The notes under the pieces: generated by a model
Seen by the model: the letters and a program-made list of their open reading frames with translations, nothing else
Told to the model about the DNA's origin: nothing
Database searches by the model: none
Shown: positions 20,154 to 31,124 of the stretch, piece by piece
Layout of the letters: every line of letters begins with the position of its first letter
Position numbering within the stretch: position 1 is the stretch's first letter
Made by a program: the position numbers and the translations under genes
Assembly: GCA_028753945.1 (NCBI GenBank)
Contig: JAPNXP010000005.1
Coordinates: 1,426,001-1,490,000, forward strand
Direction: 5' to 3'
DNA length: 64,000 nucleotides
DNA from: Hexactinellida sp. DTS-2022
Lineage: Eukaryota; Porifera; Hexactinellida

Positions 20154-20532
20154 ATTTGGGCACAGAACCTGCCCAATTTAGGTGCTAATTTCCTTCGTTT
20201 ACTTACACTTCAGTTTTACTACTACACGTAGTGTTAAATCCTATTCTATTGTTTAAACTTTCAACATGTAAGAATAATACTGTTCAACTTGTGAGATGGC
20301 TTCGATTTTCTAATTGAAAACTAAGATTCTACATTTCAAAACAACGACAGATTATGTGAGTTTATTTCTTCAGCAGGAATACTCTAACACTTATTAATAT
20401 ACTGACGTATTTAATTCTAATTAAATTAAGTATTTATGTAGCGTATAGAGATGCTTCCAATTTGTTTATAGGGGTTATCGAGTGTGTGGAATTGAAATAT
20501 GGCAAGCAAATTCATTTTTAATTACAATTCAT
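20154..20532. other. AT-rich decayed repeat, no gene
   Basis: Nothing coding. Around 20460 the segment GGGGTTATCGAGTGTGTGGAATTG is the reverse complement of sequence near 61435-61470, so this is an old dispersed repeat. Confidence 0.4.
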
Positions 20533-20722
20533 ATAGAGGGCTGAAACGAATATTCGAAATGTAACGAACGAACCTATTTCTAAACGATCGAATATTCGAA
20601 TATTCGTTCGTTTGGATGACTAAGCATTAAATCAAGACACAAAATACATTTGAAAATAGGTTTTTATTAATGTTACAATTGTTTAATAAAAATGACAAAG
20701 TGTATTATACACAAGTTAACTA
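20533..20722. mobile_element. Half of a GGGCTGAAACGAATATTCG hAT-type MITE
   Basis: Starts AGAGGGCTGAAACGAATATTC and follows the left arm of the complete copy at 34139-34550 as far as AAGTGTATTATACACAAGTTAAC. It then stops at the palindromic unit beginning at 20723, and the right arm is absent. Confidence 0.65.
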
Positions 20723-20852
20723 AAATCCAAAATTGCAACTGTGTGCCGACGCATTTCCCTTTGGAAGCACTATCTTTTGGTGGCTACTGGTTGGGTAATT
20801 GATAGTGCCTCAAAGGAAAATGCTGTCGGCACAGGTGTAATTTTAGATTTTT
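20723..20852. repeat. Dispersed palindromic unit
   Basis: AAAATCCAAAATTGCAACTG and GGTGTAATTTTAGATTTTTT are inverted around TTTTGGTGGCTACTGGTTGG. Confidence 0.7.
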
Positions 20853-21213
20853 TGGCACGTCATCATTACTATAAAGATGTCAAACCATTTCAGAAATGTG
20901 TTTCGCTAGGCAACGACCCTTAAAGTGGTGGAAGTTTCGTTTTAGCTCACTTAATTTTGAGATATTCAAGTTTCAGTAGAATATACTAGTAGGTGAAGAG
21001 TCAGCATTTTTATGTGCTTGTTGGCCCAACACCAACCAACTCATTCAAAATATATTATTCATAAACTGAATTGGGTTCTTTCAGTCCGTTCGTGAACCTT
21101 AAATTCCATGATTTTAACGAATATATCTTGACTGTGTAACAGCTAAGTGATCCATAGCAAAGCCGACTAGACCGAAGCTCTCGTTACATTAATATGTAAC
21201 GAGAGTTACTAAA
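20853..21213. repeat. Dispersed repeat shared with 24400-24740 and 61040-61340
   Basis: The order is TTTTAGCTCACTTAATTTTG, GTTTCAGTAGAATATACTAG, GTCAGCATTTTTATGTGC and CCAACACCAACCAACTCATTC. The same order of words occurs at the other two sites. No coding sequence. Confidence 0.55.
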
Positions 21214-21318
21214 ATTACAGCTGTGCAGAAAACATTTTCTTGTGGATGCATTCATTGAACCACCAAATATAGTGTCTCCAATTGAAAATGCAGTTGGCAC
21301 AGCTGTAATTTTAGATTT
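21214..21318. repeat. Dispersed palindromic unit, diverged
   Basis: ACTAAAATTACAGCTGTGCAG and GGCACAGCTGTAATTTTAGAT are inverted, with a shorter centre than other copies. Confidence 0.6.
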
Positions 21319-21408
21319 GTGTGCCCTAAATGAATGGAAATTTTTATAACTCACTGACTAATGCAGAAGCTTTATGTTACGAAAGATTCAGAATTGGCGA
21401 CTTACTAT

Positions 21409-21715
21409 CAGTGCTCGACAAAATGAAATTTTGATGGTGGCTAATTAAGCCACCACCTCACTTTTTCTGGTGGCTAAATAATAAACAACGGCCGGTTTAA
21501 CAAACCACTTATGGCTAAACAAACTTATGAAGCTGTACAACAACACTAATATGAATAACAAATAATGCAACGAAAATATAATCTACAGATTCTACACAAA
21601 GTCAAAGAATCCACAATTTATGGTGGATTAGTTAAGCCACCAAAGGAAAAATTGGGTGGCTTTAGAAAGATGTTTGGTGGCTAACGCCACCAAACCACCT
21701 AATTTTCGGGCACTG
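21409..21715. mobile_element. hAT-type MITE, CAGTGCTCGACAAAAT family
   Basis: The termini CAGTGCTCGACAAAATG and ATTTTCGGGCACTG are inverted. The 8-bp flanks CTTACTAT and CTTCCTAT match at 7 of 8 positions. The subterminal GGTGGCT/AGCCACC words recur six times on both arms. Confidence 0.75.
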
Positions 21716-22129
21716 CTTCCTATCCATCGAGAATATATTTACTTAAAATCGAAACCATAATATATCAGGAGTTACATCTACTATTTCCTGTTATGGGAGG
21801 TATTAAATTATTTTTTCGCCGTAAACAGAATTTTGTCAAGAAGCATATTTTCGAAACAGGTCTACAAAAAATTCCCATTTTAACAAGAATTGACGTCAAT
21901 ATATCGGGATGGCCAAAATATCGAAAATATTGAAAATTCCGATATTTATAGAAAAACATCATTAATTCCAGAAAAAATACAGCGTATTTAAAAATATCAA
22001 GTTTTCGATATTTTCCGATTTAGTTTTTCAGTTCCCTCGAATATCACAACGCAAATTGTGAATTGATCTGTGTTTATTCAATTATAATATGGTTTAGATT
22101 AAGAGTTCAAATAATTTAATACTCAATAT
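21716..22129. other. AT-rich spacer with decayed GATATTTTCGATAT words
   Basis: Repeated TCGATATTTTCC / GAAAATATCGG words occur here and again at 22590-22700. They look like the two diverged arms of an older element around the MITE at 22130-22340. No ORF of interest. Confidence 0.45.
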
Positions 22130-22340
22130 CAGGCACGTAGCTAGAGTATGTAATTCAGGGGGGCAAGTTTTATGTTGGGGGGGCAAGTGCAGGGAGTCGG
22201 GGGGGCAAGGGGGGACGAATCACTCTATTTACTATAACGAACACTTCCTAAATTCTCTTGGGAGGGGGGACGAGAAGTACTTTTGGGGGGGGCAGTCGCC
22301 CCCCCTCACCCCCCCTCGCCCCCCCATAGCTACGTGCCTG
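22130..22340. mobile_element. hAT-type MITE, CAGGCACGTAGCTA family
   Basis: CAGGCACGTAGCTA and TAGCTACGTGCCTG are perfect inverted ends. The 8-bp duplication CTCAATAT (22122-22129 and 22341-22348) is exact. The interior is dominated by G-runs on one arm and C-runs on the other. Confidence 0.88.
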
Positions 22341-22803
22341 CTCAATATGCAACACAACAACTTTGGGAGTTCAGCGAGGAATTTTCGAATAATCATGGTT
22401 GCTGTCATTGTCTCGTAAGCAGGGGTGGATATAGAGGGGGGTGTGCAACCCCCCCACCCCCCAAATTTTTATCCTATTAGAAAATTTCATCATATTTTGA
22501 ATTGTAGTGTCATTTTGTCGAAAACTTGGCCGATAATATTTAATGTAAATCTCTTCCAAAATTTACATCGATATATCAGTCTGAAAAAAGAATATCGGAC
22601 ACATTCCCGATATTTCGATATTTTTAAAGAATATCACGATATATATTGATATCGGGCATTTTCCTGATATATCGTATCGATATAGGGGACTTTTCCCAAT
22701 ATCGATATAAAACTTTGCACATTACAACCTGAAACTACTCGTCACTCTTTCTTCGGTCTATAGAATACTAATTGTTCTACATATTTAGAGTAACAGTGCT
22801 CAC

Positions 22804-23134
22804 CCATAGATGTGTCCACGCCATTAGAAGTACAGTTCTTTCCCAGAGCCTCTCTCTGCACTATCTCAATGGGACCAGTCCAGGTGTCGGCTTCACACCT
22901 CTGGGAGAGGTCGGTGCGCAAAGAGGACCTTACATCACACAGCAGCAGTCTGGGGGTGTAGCTCTCCTGGCCCCTAGGTGTCAGACCCTGGCGGAACAGG
23001 ATATCGTTTTCCACCTCCTTCTGCGGGAGCAGGCCCGGATCGTAGATGAACCCCGCCTCTTGAAGGTTCCACCAGTGAGTTCCCACGTTATTGGCGACCC
23101 CGCCTAACTGGAGAGTCACAATCTCCCTCTGCAT
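22804..23134 (-). CDS. MSTO1: Misato homolog, exon 1 (N-terminus)
   Basis: The ATG at 23134-23132 begins MQREIVTLQLGGVANNVGTH followed by WWN. This is the opening that Misato segment I proteins share with tubulins (E/I-V-T-LQ-G-...-VG-HWWN). Further conserved words are LFRQG, GQESYTPRLLLCD and DLSQRCE. The donor G|GTGAGC (GT at 22803-22802) leaves phase 1, which matches the phase-1 acceptor of exon 2 at 5285; joining adds an Asp and keeps the frame open. The exon would encode 110 residues. Reading past the donor reaches a stop at 22742. Upstream of the ATG no promoter motif was obvious. Confidence 0.88.
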
Positions 23135-23645
23135 CTGGCAGTGATCAGCTAATTACTCTAAAGCTCTTTTTAATTAATTAAGTGCAGGGGCGTAGCACGG
23201 CTCTGGAAAGTCAGTGTTTCATCCAGACATGTAGGCAAGGGGGGGGGGGGGTTGGCACCTTAGAGAGAAAATGAAAACTGGTCCGGCCATGAGCTGAACC
23301 AATGTTATAGGTTTTGTTTGTGTGTTTGTCCAGAATTAATAGGAAATACCATAAGCTCTAGAAATCTGAAAATTGGCATGCAGGGGTAATTTTACACGCT
23401 GGCAACGATCTATTCGTTTTCTAAACAAAATAACGGTTATGATGGTATAAAAGCACATTTCGGAATAACTCTCAGTTTTTATTCGATTCGCCCACAATTT
23501 TTAATGAGACAACATAAATGAGACAGACATAAGTCACATAACTAATTTATGGGATTATGATGTCACGTAGGAACTAATTGGGGTTCAGCTCTTAAATTTA
23601 GATTCAGTCGACACAATTTTGTCACAATATAAATTCTATTGTGAC

Positions 23646-23941
23646 CAGGGGCGGCGCCAGCACAGCCCCAGTGGGGGGGCGAAAGGGGGGCGGACCAATG
23701 CACTGGAGGGGCAAACCCAATAGTTGTAAACATTCCAAAATTCACATTCAAACCAAAATCGATATTTTTAATGACAAACTTGGTTAAATAATCTGTCCTA
23801 TAATAGTGTACGGTGGTGCAAAACGGCTAATTATGAACTCCCTGTCCAGGGCATTTAGCATTTCCGCATTAACATTAAGTACTCCTATAACAGACAAGCG
23901 AGTTCCCGCCCCCCCCCCCCCCCCCCCTCGCGCCGCAACTG
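23646..23941. mobile_element. hAT-type MITE, CAGGGGCGGCGCCAGCAC family, copy A
   Basis: The left terminus is CAGGGGCGGCGCCAGCACAG and the right terminus ends CGCGCCGCAACTG. The interior is the reverse complement of copy B at 34670-34980 (GGGAACTCGCTTGTCT...AGGAGTACTTAATG). The flanks CTATTGTGAC and CTATTGTCAA are similar but not identical. A run of about 20 C lies at the right arm. Confidence 0.65.
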
Positions 23942-24008
23942 CTATTGTCAATAGCAATTGTTTCATGTTGACTTTAAATTGTCAACTAATTAAACAAAGT
24001 TAACAATG

Positions 24009-24158
24009 CAGGGTTTCATCTAGGCGCGTTAAATTGGAAGGAAATTTTCTTAGGCGCGCGAAAATCGAGAGATGCTCTCATAGACGTAATGCAAATTGAT
24101 TATTTTAGGCGCGTGTGAGCGAACTTACTCTACTTAATTTTACCTGGATGAAAGCCTG
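24009..24158. mobile_element. MITE, CAGGGTTTCATCTAGGCGCG family
   Basis: Ends CAGGGTTTCATCTAGGCGCG and CCTGGATGAAAGCCTG. It is the same family as 36110-36294, where the 8-bp duplication is intact. Here the flanking duplication is unclear (GTTAAC appears on both sides at different offsets). Confidence 0.65.
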
Positions 24159-24244
24159 GTTAACACCCATAGTTAAAATTAGAACTTTGTCAGTATTATG
24201 TACATAAGTCACATAAGATACTAATCACAAAATCGGTCACTTAG

Positions 24245-24367
24245 ATATAAAAATAAAATCCAAAACTGCAGCTATGCCGAAGCATTTCCCTTTGGTGGCT
24301 ACTGGTTGGGTAATTGATAGTGCCTCCAAGGAATATGCTGTCTGCACAGCATCGATTTTGGATTTTT
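24245..24367. repeat. Dispersed palindromic unit
   Basis: AAAATCCAAAACTGCAGCTAT at left and GCATCGATTTTGGATTTTTT at right, around GGTGGCTACTGGTTGGGTAA. Confidence 0.65.
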
Positions 24368-24720
24368 TTCGCCCTGTCATCATCACTATGATCTATGAAG
24401 GTGTTAAATTATTTCAAAAAGGTGTTTTAGTAGGCAACGGCCATTAGTGAGTTGGAAGTTTCGTTTTAGCTCACTTCATTTCAGAGTTATTCAAGTTTCA
24501 GTAGAATTTAATAGGTGATGAGTCAGCATATTTTATGTGCGTGTTTGGTATTCATACAACACCAACCAACCCATTCGAATTTATAATTCACAAAATTATA
24601 AAAACACATTTTTTTAACGATATCACCATCACCTCAAGGTGTCAAGACCAATTTGTATAAGTGTTACATGGCAAAAGGATCAATTGATTAATTGGAAGTT
24701 TGTCTCTATCTTGTATAATC
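24368..24720. repeat. Dispersed repeat shared with 20853-21213 and 61040-61340
   Basis: CACCAACCAACCCATTCGAA, TTTTAACGATATCACCATCACC and CTCAAGGTGTCAAGACC recur at 61125-61225. The gypsy fragment begins just downstream. Confidence 0.55.
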
Positions 24721-24810
24721 TCTGAGATTAATGGTGTTCATCAAATTAGAATAAATAGATTTAAAATAATTATTAATAAAATTAATAATTTAACACCATT
24801 ATTATGTCAA

Positions 24811-25350
24811 CCAATCATGTTAGCATTCCCGAATTGGCAAGAGAAATTCGTAATTGAAGCAGATGCTAGTACGAGAGCGGTGACCGCAGTGTTATCTCAG
24901 CGAAACAAGCACATAGGGCAGTTACATCCCATCGATTTCTTTTCGTCTGCACTTAGTAAGGCTCAAAGAAATTACAGTGCTGGACAACTGGAGGCTTGGG
25001 CCCTAGTGTCAGCATGTCGGAAGTGGAAAACCTATTTGGGAGGTAGAGGCGAAGTAGAACTTATAACGGATCATTCCCCATTGAAGTGGCTCAGTAATCA
25101 GAAGGATCCTCGAAGAACGTATGCAAGATGGATTTTGGAATTGGAGGGTACTCTTATGATATCATCCACCTACCGGGCTTGGAAGACAATCTGCCAGACT
25201 ACCTTAGCCGGGCAACCGACTTAGAAATCGACGCAGAAGTCCAGGACGAATGCACCTTTGAGGACAAAATATTTACAGTGACTTCGCACCAAAAGAAAGA
25301 GTTCCAATGGAGCATGGAACAGATTCGGACGCAACAGGAACGAGATGCGT
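24811..25350 (+). pseudogene. Gypsy RNase H domain
   Basis: Reads LAFPNWQEKFVIEADAS, an RT/RNase H Asp motif, then QRNYSAGQLEAWALVSACRK (E-x-E/A-L-A-type) and ELITDHSPLKWL with the TDH motif. A frame change at about 25130 leads to IIHLPGLEDNLPDYLSR, the conserved tail, and then a stop at 25350. It is the domain missing from copy 1. Confidence 0.8.
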
Positions 25351-25374
25351 GACACGTGATGCTCGTGAACAATT

Positions 25375-26914
25375 ATGCTCGAAGGGAAGAGTAGCTACAG
25401 GGCTGTTCCGTCATGTCGCGGAACACTTGGGGATTTCGAGTGGATTGTTGTCTTCCAAAATCGAGTGGTTATACCTAGCGATTGTCGGGATGAAATACTA
25501 GCAAAAGTACATGTTGCGGGTCACTTCGACCAAAAGCGGACGCTACAGAACCTCAGGAGGAGTTATTTCTGGCTGGGGATGGCGCGAGATACGCGAAATT
25601 GGTGTAAAAGTTGCCTCACATGTCAGAAGGCGAAGGAGTCAAACAAAGCGAGAATACCAATTCAAGAATTCAGGGTTGAGGGGTTAGGACCTGGAGATTT
25701 GGTTGCGATGGATATCGCAACCCTACCATGGGCCGACGAGAAATACCGTTATTTCTTGTGCATCGTGGATGTTTTTACCAGATATATCGAGCTATGTCCC
25801 CTTCAAGACCAGTTAGCTTCATCATTAGTACGTGAATTCGAACGATGTTGGATTTTCCGAGGACATGGCGTTCCAAGAGGCCTGCTAACCGATCAAGCTC
25901 ACAATATCGATGGCGTCGAAGTGAGGATGTGTGAAAGATTAGGAATTGAAAAACGCCACTCCTCGCCGTATCACCCACAGGGGGATGGGTTGAGAAGCAT
26001 TGGCTTAGTTAAGCAAGTTGCTAGATGTTTGACGTTGGACCGGCAGCTTCCCAAAGAATCCTGGCCGGATATTTTGCCGGAAGTGGCTTTCTATTGCAAC
26101 AACACCGATAACGCGTCCACCCGATTTTCTGCACAAATCCTAATGACCGGCAGACAACCCTTATCTCCGATAGATGCAGCAATTGCCAAATAGTGGGAAA
26201 ATGAGCCGGGTTACAAGGAGCACGTAGAGAAATTGAAGGAAAAGGCAGCTAAACTAAAGCATACTTGCCAACCGTCCCGCTTTTTGGCAAAGATTTTGTG
26301 AATTGTCCCGCTTTTTGTACCCTGTATTTCATTTTTGTGACAATAACAATAAAATATAAAGATCTGAGCATTGCTTCTTCCAATTAGGTAATAATAATGA
26401 CTAGCGTCCCGTTTTATTGACGGGACGTCTCGTTTTATGCAATTGGAGCAAGGTTCCTTCCGTTGAGATAATCAAATTGTTACAAACACTAGGACATCCG
26501 TACAAATAGTAATACTACTTCACCTATTTATTACTAATGTTCTTTGTCCCGCCGAACTTCCTTATGTCCCGCCAAAATTCATTCCTCCGTCCCGCCAAAG
26601 ACTTGCTATAGGTTGGCAAGTACTATGTAAGGACATTAGCAAGTGAAAATGACCTGCAAAGTAGAACCACCAGAAACAGCTTAAGGAACAAGGGGGCTAA
26701 ATTACCACAATTCGAAAAAGGTGCTCTGGTGTTGGTACAAAATGAAAGAGGCAAGGACTCACTGCACCCTAAATTTATAGGGCCTTACCTAGTGATGGAG
26801 ATGAGAGGTGTAAATATCAAGATCAAGAGGGGGAATCGACTGAAATGGCTACATGTCAGCCGTTGTAAGTTATCTGAGAGAGGGAAGAGTACCGTCACTA
26901 CTGGCGTAACATGA
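25375..26914 (+). pseudogene. Gypsy integrase, catalytic Glu deleted and tail interrupted
   Basis: Contains the zinc-binding N-terminus (HVAGHFDQKRT...WCKSCLTCQKAK), the core MDIATLPWADEKYRYFLCIV and LLTDQAHNIDG. The third catalytic block then reads PYHPQGDGLRSIGL, lacking the two residues (Val-Glu) that copy 1 has at this place. A stop follows at 26191. The C-terminal tail resumes after the MITE, with NERGKDSLHPKFIGPYLVME at 26729 onward, and terminates at 26912. Confidence 0.82.
26264..26620. mobile_element. Mariner-like MITE, CTTGCCAACC family, inside the integrase
   Basis: CTTGCCAACCGTCCCGC and GGTTGGCAAG are inverted and flanked by TA (26262-26263 and 26621-26622). GTCCCG(C/T) words recur six or more times on both strands inside. 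The insert separates the integrase core from its C-terminal tail. Confidence 0.75.
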
Positions 26915-26944
26915 CAAGCCACGATAGCCGGCGGAGAGGAGAAC

Positions 26945-27960
26945 GTATCAGCGGAATTCAGTCATTGTCCTTTCGAATATATTCAGCTATCATATCAATA
27001 ATTTCGTTCTGGATTCTTTTTGACATGTATTGCGCATTCTTTTTTCCACTTTTCAGATGTTCCCGTAAAACATCATCACGCCTGGACATCATTTCAATAA
27101 TAGCACTAAAGTTACATTTATTAGATGTACTTGTATTGTCATCCCTGTGGCCACGAAGTGGTAGGTTCTGTTTCCCACACAACACTACAGCTTCAATGAC
27201 AGCCTTCAAGATGTGGAGGTTCTTTCTATATATATGATATCTCCTGTTTGGCCTGGCTTATGATGAATGGTAGAGAAATTTCTGGGGCTCTTTGATGCTG
27301 CAATTAGAGCAAGCCATGTTGAACCGAATCTTTGTGATATTGGAGACTTTGATGATTTTCCAACACACCATCTTTTCCAGTAGCTTTGACCAGGTTGATA
27401 AACGGTTTATTAACAAGAACGCCAAGGTATTTTCTTGATGAATAGATTATACAGTGTTTGCAGAGTCCTCCACCAGCAGTAGGACTGTACACTACCACCC
27501 GTATCGTTCCAGCCAAGAGTTCTGGAAGACGAGAACTTTCTTCCGCTTTGTCTTTCCACGAACAATGGCCTGTTTAATAAATGTCATTCCCGGGTCTAAA
27601 GTGGTGCAACAGATAGTTGGCCTTTGCATCGTCACTGAGATTTCTTATTAAAATTCTACCATTCAATATATCCCCAACATCATAATGTGATATTGGCAAA
27701 GCAGACTCATTAATTTCAATAGCATCTAAATCTTGCGAGAATTAATTTTTGACATCTGGAACGTGGAGATCAGTTAATATATTAACTCCTAATGAAGTAT
27801 TAGGAACGTCTCAACATTCAGCGGGTGAGAAATTTGGATAGCTTGGAAATGCACTGAGGAGCCTGCTTCAGGTACTTGAGAGTAGCTAGTACCTCAACTA
27901 CTAATTCGATGTCGAATTCGTAGTTTTTCGTTTTCAATATCCTTTTTCATTCTCTCCCCA
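26945..27960 (-). pseudogene. hAT-related protein remnant (TTF zinc finger and DUF4371)
   Basis: Read on the minus strand. A degenerate N-terminal stretch is followed by a TTF-type zinc-finger segment (CKHCIIYSS...LGVLVNKPFINLVKATGK...NHQSLQYHKDSV), then a frame change, then LKAVIEAVVLCGKQNLPLRG followed by HRDD, and NEIIDMIAEYIR. This order, TTF finger then I-x-A/T-VVLCGKQN-x-PLRGHRD, is characteristic of the DUF4371/ZMYM-like branch of hAT transposases. There are several stops. The catalytic Asp/Trp regions and the dimerisation domain are absent, so only the N-terminal half is left. Confidence 0.75.
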
Positions 27961-27995
27961 ATTTCTAAGCCGTTCAATAACCTTCAATACTCCAG

Positions 27996-28884
27996 GGCCC
28001 GTATTCACTAAGATTACTTAGTACTTAAGTACTAAGTACGTACTTAGTTAAGTACATACTTAAGGGGGGACACTTATTGAATTTTCAACATTCGAATTTG
28101 AAAAAGTTGAAATAGCCATTAATTTGCTCTATACCTATCTAGTAAATATCCATAATACTAGAAGTTGCGAATTCATATATCCTCGGTTATAGCATATTCA
28201 AATTTCTATACTATACTGATTCATACTAGCCAAGAATCAACTTTTTACTATCTAGAATAATGATTTCGAATAGTAACCTCAATTATGAAATGTTTTCTAC
28301 TCTATTATCTGGTCGGTGCTGGTTTTACAATTTTGATTTTATAATTAGATTTCGTAAAAATTTAATTTTAGTATTTTTTGTTGAAAATTATCTATATTTT
28401 TCACTAAAAAAATTATTTCTCAATAAAAATTAAAAAGATACGAAATTCTGGTCCCAGCACCGACTAGTACTCGTACTTATATGCCTTTTTCACAATAAAT
28501 GTCCGTTTCAAATTTTTTAGTTTTCTGTGATTTTGCTTTTCTGAAAAGTGTCTTTTTCAAAACATGAAAATTTATATTTGTTTTCTAAAAAATTCAGAAT
28601 GATCAAAAACAACAACATTTGGGGCATAATTTTTTTTTTTTAATATTTAATTTTTTTAATTTTTTTTTAATTTTTTCCCAAAAGTGACCTCAAAGGTGAA
28701 ATTTTTAAAAAAAAATTCGGATTCGTTTTCTTGACATATTTTCGGACTTGATCTATTGTATATTGGAAATTTACATATTTCTTCCTTTTCACCGTGAGAT
28801 ACCCTGAAATTCAATAAGTGTTGCCCTTACTTAAGTACTAAGTACGTACTTAAGTACGACTTAACTTCTTAGTGAATACGGGCC
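27996..28884. mobile_element. MITE, GGCCCGTATTCACTAAG family
   Basis: GGCCCGTATTCACTAAG and CTTAGTGAATACGGGCC are inverted ends, bounded by CAG at both sides (27993-27995 and 28885-28887), a possible 3-bp duplication. Subterminal arms are ACTTAAGTACTAAGTACGTA words in both orientations. An inner inverted pair (GGTCGGTGCTGG...CCAGCACCGAC, 28311-28468) flanks AT-rich filler. Confidence 0.75.
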
Positions 28885-28887
28885 CAG

Positions 28888-30879
28888 GTCATATTTTACA
28901 ATATTCCTTTCAAGCATTTCCATAAATGTCCATATATTCGGTGTTTTCACACGAATAATCGATTTCAATCCTCTTTTTGTGATAAACTTGGCAATAATTG
29001 TTTGTTTTGTGAACTCAATGATAAACGGACAAATCATCTCTCTTTATCCATTCCTTTCTGAACAGGAGTTTATCTAGGATTTTCGTGGCTGACACTTTAT
29101 TATTGAAGTATAAATTTTCCGGCACCCTAAAGGTATTAGCCATAATTCATATCAGTCTAATTCAATGATGCGGCTTTATTTTAAGGAGGTAAAATGCTAC
29201 GATGCACGAACAGTTGTTTATCCAAGCATTTCTGGACCAGAAAATCTGGCCATACACCCGGCACCTAAATCGAATCGAAAACCACGCACTTTCTCAGCAT
29301 AACTGATGCCTGGCCGGCATCTTAAAGTGCCGGCCAGGCACCTATATAAACCCCTATTTCTGACATACTCTTTAAGTTTAGTAAGAATATTTTCTTCTGT
29401 TGGGCTTAGCCTTAGTAACGACATATTGCTTACTAAAATTTGAAATACAGATAGAATATCCTTATGAAGTAGGAGTGGCAGACTCATTATCTGCCTGACC
29501 CAATTTTGGAAATTCGAATTCTTCGCATAATAGGATTTAAGTTGTAACTTTTTACCTTAATCCATATCGCCTTAGAATTTAAAACTCAATATGCAGAATC
29601 AACATCGGCTGTATTTATGATTTTAATATTGTTGAAAGACAATCTTTATTTTAGGTGTAATTTGTGTCTGTATAAGTGTAAATTTACTTCTTATACGAGC
29701 GAGAGCAGCGAGCGAGAAAAATATTTCGGGTGTCCATGGATCTTGGCCAATGTACAGTGAAAAATTGGAGCCTCGTACAGGGATATGACTCAAATGATTG
29801 GCAAGTGTGAATTCATTGAATTGAATTTATAGCATTAATGGATCAGAGCAATGAAAAAGTTACAAATTGTTTTACCAGGGGGGGCATTGCCCTCTATGCC
29901 CCAGTGGCGACGTCCCTTCCCATTCCGAAAGTTGTAAATTGATCGAAATGAAAGTTTTGCAAAGCAATGTATTATGTGTGTCAAGATATACGATCATGTT
30001 ATTTATTAATATTGAATTTGACATAATCCAAAATAATCATTTAGGATCGGAGATAATATTGAATTATATGACTGTACAGGGAATTCCTGTACGCTTGAAA
30101 AGGAATTGTTAATTTACACAAAATAAACTGCTACATTTTTAAGGTGTAGGCATTTTTAGGTATTATTCGACAGACAATCAAAAAATTTCCAAACTAGCAA
30201 GCAGATACATATTTAATACATCCCTGAGCGCCTGGATAGAACAACCAAAATGGTTGAAATCCCTATAGTGTACAGGAATCCCTATACGGTTGACAGGAAT
30301 GGACTGTTAGTATTCTATGTAGTTTCACCTTATAGGATATTCCTATTTATTTGGAAATTTTGGTTCTAACTTCCAATCAACTGTTTTACAAACCCAATAC
30401 ACCTTTTACTTTAGAACTTTTACCTGTCAAATTGACTTTTACCTGTCATTATAGCTAGTAGATTTTCTGTAGTATATGCTAAGATTGCTAAATTCTTGTT
30501 ACTGTATTTGATTTTTGTAGGTTACTTTTCATAGTTTAGAAAACATTAAACTAGAAAGTTTCACCTCAATTGCCTAGTTTTGGTAACATCAACTGTTAGA
30601 TCTAACACCAATAGAATGTTTCCCCCCCCTGGAAATTACTATGCCCCCCTCCTAGATTAAAATCCTGGCGACATCCCTATGAATGGCACTTTCACTTTTA
30701 ATAGTTGAGACTGATACAACTCAGAGAGTCTAACCCAGGAAGGAATCTTTCCAGATATACTGATCGTTATGTTTTCATGCAACTAGTACACGAAATAGTT
30801 AAGTTTTCTGAATCGATTTTCTTACTAATCACTTTCTATTCCAACTACTACCCAAATGTAATCATTTTTATATAAGACT
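28888..30879. other. Mostly unassigned AT-rich sequence
   Basis: No convincing coding sequence. 29290-29345 has an inverted GGCCGGCATCTTAAAGTGCC / TGCCGGCCAGGCAC pair. GGCGACGTCCCT at 29908 and GGCGACATCCCT at 30668, with C-runs next to them, suggest two remnants of one CCCCCC-rich element family around an AT-rich core. Confidence 0.4.
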
Positions 30880-30950
30880 GAATTTACTTCGGTACTTGGC
30901 TGCATCGATCGTACCTATGTACAAATTTTTGCACCCACAGGTATGAAGAA
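30880..30950 (+). pseudogene. Possible PIF/Harbinger transposase scrap
   Basis: The frame from 30892 reads VLGCIDRTYVQIFAPTG, resembling the G-x-IDGTHV-x-I-x-AP block around the first catalytic Asp of Harbinger-type transposases. It is followed by a stop within a few codons. No further motifs were found around it, so this rests on one block. Confidence 0.35.
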
Positions 30951-31124
30951 ATATTAGGACACATGAAGAATGATTCAATGAACACTAGATAAATATCCAG
31001 GAAATATGTGAAGATAATTCGAAGTTCATTGATCTTGTTGAAGAAATGGCCAGGAAATATGATTCATTTATTTGGAAACAATTGGGAGTAAACCATAAAA
31101 ATTTCCAACTGTGATTTACCAATT

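Larger units (their letters stand above)
5286..22803 (-). other. Intron 1 of misato, 17.5 kb, a transposon accumulation site
   Basis: Defined by the donor G|GTGAGC after exon 1 (GT at 22803-22802) and the acceptor TTAG before exon 2. Everything between can be assigned to mobile DNA or decayed repeats: a Ty3/gypsy element, a P-type transposon, a MULE, a 1.9-kb foldback structure and many MITEs. No additional misato exon was recognised in it. Confidence 0.7.
24811..26914 (+). mobile_element. Ty3/gypsy fragment, copy 2 (RNase H to integrase, no LTRs)
   Basis: A diverged relative of the element at 5481-9322, retaining just the part that copy 1 has lost plus the integrase. No LTR was recognised at either end; sequence before 24811 and after 26914 belongs to other repeats. 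It is interrupted by a MITE (26264-26620). Confidence 0.8.

Noticed and set aside
22772..23107. Plus-strand frame of 111 codons across misato exon 1
   Set aside because: Antisense to the conserved N-terminal Misato exon.
28620..28690. Poly-T/poly-A tract as a retrogene tail
   Set aside because: It lies inside a bounded MITE (27996-28884), with no coding sequence next to it.
29690..29720. GAGCGAGAGCAGCGAGCGAG as a conserved element
   Set aside because: Short low-complexity purine-rich word with no partner or coding context.
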